Shown: positions 62,105-64,000 of the stretch, in pieces
How the letters are laid out: each line of letters opens with the position of its first letter
How positions within the stretch are numbered: the first letter of the stretch is position 1
DNA from: Limosilactobacillus mucosae DSM 13345
GTDB lineage: Bacteria; Bacillota; Bacilli; Lactobacillales; Lactobacillaceae
DNA length: 64,000 nucleotides
Reading direction: 5' to 3'
Assembly: GCF_001436025.1 (NCBI RefSeq)
Contig: NZ_AZEQ01000001.1
Span: 124,001-188,000, forward strand
Notes under the pieces: generated by a model
What the model saw: the letters and a program-made list of their open reading frames with translations, nothing else
What the model was told of the DNA's origin: nothing
Databases searched by the model: none
Position numbers and translations under genes: made by a program

Positions 62105-63610
62105 ATGAACGAATACGTAATCGGGGTCGATCTGGGAACGAGTGCCGTTAAAGTTTCAGCAATGGATCGTTCTGGTAAGATCGCCGCTCAGCAAAGCTAT
62201 GACTATCCACTGAGTCAGCCTAAGCCAGGCTACAGTGAGCAGAATCCACAAGACTGGCTTTATGGGACAACAATTGGCATTGACCGCATGATCTTAAAAG
62301 ATGGCATTAAAAAAGAAGAGATCAAGGGCATATCATTCTCTGGTCAAATGCATGGGCTGGTACTTTTGGATGCGGACAATCAAGTTCTGCGGCCGGCTAT
62401 TTTATGGAACGACACGCGTACGACCAAGCAGTGCCAAGAAATCATGGATAAGATGGGCGATCGCTTCATCGATATTACTGGCAACAAGCCACTGGAAGGT
62501 TTCACGCTGCCTAAGCTGCTTTGGGTCAAGGAGAATGAACCGGAGATCTGGGCTAAGGCCAAAACGTTCCTGTTGCCAAAAGACTATGTTCGCTTCTGCA
62601 TGACGGGTAACCTGGGGATGGATTATTCGGATGCCACGGGGACGGTGCTGTTAGACATCAAGGAAGGTCAATGGAGCCGGGAAATCTGTGAGGCTTTTGA
62701 TATTCCAATGAGCATGTGCCCACCATTGATGAAATCAGTTGACTATGCTGGCAATGTTTCCGCCAGCTATGCAATGTTTTCGGGCCTTTCGACTGCTACC
62801 AAGATCTATGGTGGTGGCGGTGACAATGCCTGTGGCGCGGTTGGGGCCGGCATTCTGCATCCAAATATGGTGATGTCTTCGATTGGGACTTCTGGCGTGG
62901 TGCTTAAATATGAAGAAAATGCTGACGTCAACTATCATGGTCAGATTCAATATGAATGCCATGCAATTCCCGACACTTACTACTCAATGGGGGTTACTTT
63001 GGCAGCGGGCCATTCGCTGAATTGGTTCAAGCACAAGTTTGATCCAGATGAAGACTTCTCAATGATGGTTGAAAAAGCTTCTCAACGGCCATTGGGTGCG
63101 AATGGCTTGATCTTTACGCCATACGTGGTTGGTGAACGGACGCCATATGCTGATGCTGATATTCGCGGCAGCTTTATTGGCGTTGACAGCATGCAGGATC
63201 GCTATGACTTCTGCCGAGCCGTTATGGAAGGGATCACCTTTAGCTTCCGGGATATCTTGAACATCTATGATCAAAACGGTCAAGAGTTTGACACGGTTGT
63301 AGCAATCGGCGGTGGGGCCAAGAGCGACTTTTGGCTTCAGATGCAGGCCGATATCTTCAATAAGAAGGTCGTTGCCTTAACCAATGAACAGGGGCCTGGT
63401 TTGGGGGCCGCCATGATTGCAGCAGTTGGCCTGGGCTGGTTTGACTCTTTGCAGGACTGTGCCAAGGAGTTCGTTCACTTTGGCAAGGAGTACCTGCCAA
63501 AGCCGGCCAATGTTGCCAAGTACGATGAACTGTATGCAATCTACCACCAAGTCTATGATCAGACCAAAGACCTGTGCCATGCTTTATTGAACTTCCGTCG
63601 TGAAGACTAG
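62105..63610 (+). CDS. xylB: Xylulokinase
   Basis: Phosphorylates D-xylulose to xylulose-5-phosphate, the substrate of phosphoketolase. FGGY-family kinase of 501 residues: [12 protein letters not shown] (phosphate 1), [12 protein letters not shown] (sugar binding), [14 protein letters not shown] with the catalytic Asp, and [21 protein letters not shown] in the ATP domain. TTGGAGGAAA precedes ATG. Codon bias is weaker than in xylA. Confidence 0.96.
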   Translation: MNEYVIGVDLGTSAVKVSAMDRSGKIAAQQSYDYPLSQPKPGYSEQNPQDWLYGTTIGIDRMILKDGIKKEEIKGISFSGQMHGLVLLDADNQVLRPAILWNDTRTTKQCQEIMDKMGDRFIDITGNKPLEGFTLPKLLWVKENEPEIWAKAKTFLLPKDYVRFCMTGNLGMDYSDATGTVLLDIKEGQWSREICEAFDIPMSMCPPLMKSVDYAGNVSASYAMFSGLSTATKIYGGGGDNACGAVGAGILHPNMVMSSIGTSGVVLKYEENADVNYHGQIQYECHAIPDTYYSMGVTLAAGHSLNWFKHKFDPDEDFSMMVEKASQRPLGANGLIFTPYVVGERTPYADADIRGSFIGVDSMQDRYDFCRAVMEGITFSFRDILNIYDQNGQEFDTVVAIGGGAKSDFWLQMQADIFNKKVVALTNEQGPGLGAAMIAAVGLGWFDSLQDCAKEFVHFGKEYLPKPANVAKYDELYAIYHQVYDQTKDLCHALLNFRRED

Positions 63611-63677
63611 CTGGTTGGTCCAATCCTTAAAACTTATTTCATCAATTAACAGCTTAAAAACTCATTTGCATCATTAA

Positions 63678-63727
63678 AAAGCGCCATGCAGACTGCCATT
63701 AGGGCAATTCTGTATGACGCTTTTATG
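63678..63727 (+). terminator. Probable terminator after xylB
   Basis: A 15-base arm starting AAAAGCGCCATGCAG pairs with CTGTATGACGCTTTT (one mismatch and one G-U pair), ending in TTTTATGG. Confidence 0.75.
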
Positions 63728-63765
63728 GTATTTGATTTTTTCTACTATTATATAGGATCAAAAAA

Positions 63766-63899
63766 GCAGACAAACAGCGATCAGCGAATCAAGCCATTTG
63801 TCTTTATAAGATGATCATAATTAATATAGTGGATGAAAAAGTAGACAAACAGCGACCAATCGATCAAGCTATTTATCCTTATAAGATGATCATAATTAA
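63766..63899. repeat. Two imperfect tandem repeats of about 60-75 bp
   Basis: Both units start with AGACAAACAGCGA (near 63768 and 63843), 75 bp apart, and both contain TATAAGATGATCATAATTAA (near 63811 and 63880). A third, short GTAGACAGG follows at 63909. The first unit has GACAAA/TTTGTC arms that could form a hairpin. No gene is visible in 63611-64000. Confidence 0.7.
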
Positions 63900-64000
63900 A
63901 CCGAATTCGTAGACAGGTTAACGGACTTGTCTAAGCCGAGTTAACAGCAAAATTTGTGAAATGAGTTTTGCCCATTGTTAAAAACAATCGGCAAAACGAT

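Noticed and set aside
63766-63900. CRISPR-like repeats
   Set aside because: Only two imperfect, long units with a similar interval sequence; no regular short repeats with unique spacers.

Overview
The window looks like a chromosome segment of a heterofermentative lactic acid bacterium of the family Lactobacillaceae, most like Limosilactobacillus; that is an inference from gene content, and no 16S rRNA gene is present to settle it. The evidence is the blocks rapZ-yvcK-whiA-clpP, gapA-pgk-tpiA-eno and secG-rnr-smpB with Gram-positive ribosome binding sites, CtsR and CcpA (cre) type sites, an Apf-type LysM protein, OatA, LacS with a GH42 beta-galactosidase, and a xylose operon. No rRNA operon, prophage, insertion sequence or CRISPR array was seen, and no broken gene was recognised.

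Layout. 1-4.4 kb: aroD, then rapZ-yvcK-whiA facing clpP, which has a CtsR-box promoter. 4.5-5.5 kb: two unannotated small genes (41 and 43 codons) and tRNA-Arg(CCG), in the place where many relatives carry a gapA regulator. 5.7-10.3 kb: gapA, pgk, tpiA and eno, separated by hairpins and an internal promoter. 10.4-18.9 kb: ClC antiporter, secG-rnr-smpB, ung, pta, tsaE and an acetyltransferase. 19-24.2 kb: LacI-type regulator, lacS and a GH42 beta-galactosidase, with a perfect cre site. 24.2-32.7 kb: nucleases, murB, and cdaA-cdaR-glmM then glmS (c-di-AMP and amino-sugar supply for the wall). 32.7-38.3 kb: a probable small RNA, OatA, a HAD phosphatase, a LysM/Apf protein and an LCP protein. 38.3-50.8 kb: YeiH/LysR pair, cysteine desulfurase, a toxin-like mini-gene, several membrane proteins, a D,D-carboxypeptidase, an L,D-transpeptidase and an Rrf2-controlled NAD(P)-binding protein. 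51.0-53.9 kb: tmRNA (ssrA) and a two-component system. 54-63.7 kb: a sugar uptake protein, a ROK repressor, aroF-aroB behind a structured leader, and xylT facing away from xylA-xylB.

How parts fit together. clpP, smpB and ssrA form most of the trans-translation and proteolysis route. cdaA/cdaR, glmM, glmS, murB, OatA, LCP, DacA and the L,D-transpeptidase form a spread-out cell-wall set. Carbohydrate genes (lacS, the 54 kb uptake gene, xylT) carry cre sites on or beside their promoters, and xylT and xylA carry TTAGTT...AACTAA palindromes suited to a XylR/ROK repressor such as the one at 55 kb.

Most notable observations. (1) The aroF-aroB leader encodes a 15-residue, tyrosine-rich peptide and has a complete set of mutually exclusive RNA pairings ending in an intrinsic terminator. 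This reads as ribosome-mediated tyrosine attenuation. (2) A 30-residue membrane peptide gene at 42.1 kb has nested 10-bp inverted repeats that would close its translation start, resembling a type I toxin mRNA. (3) An approximately 84-nt transcript unit follows glmS, with a strong promoter overlapped by a cre site, a CU-rich stretch and a terminator. (4) Two small protein genes lie between clpP and gapA, each with its own strong promoter, ribosome binding site and terminator.
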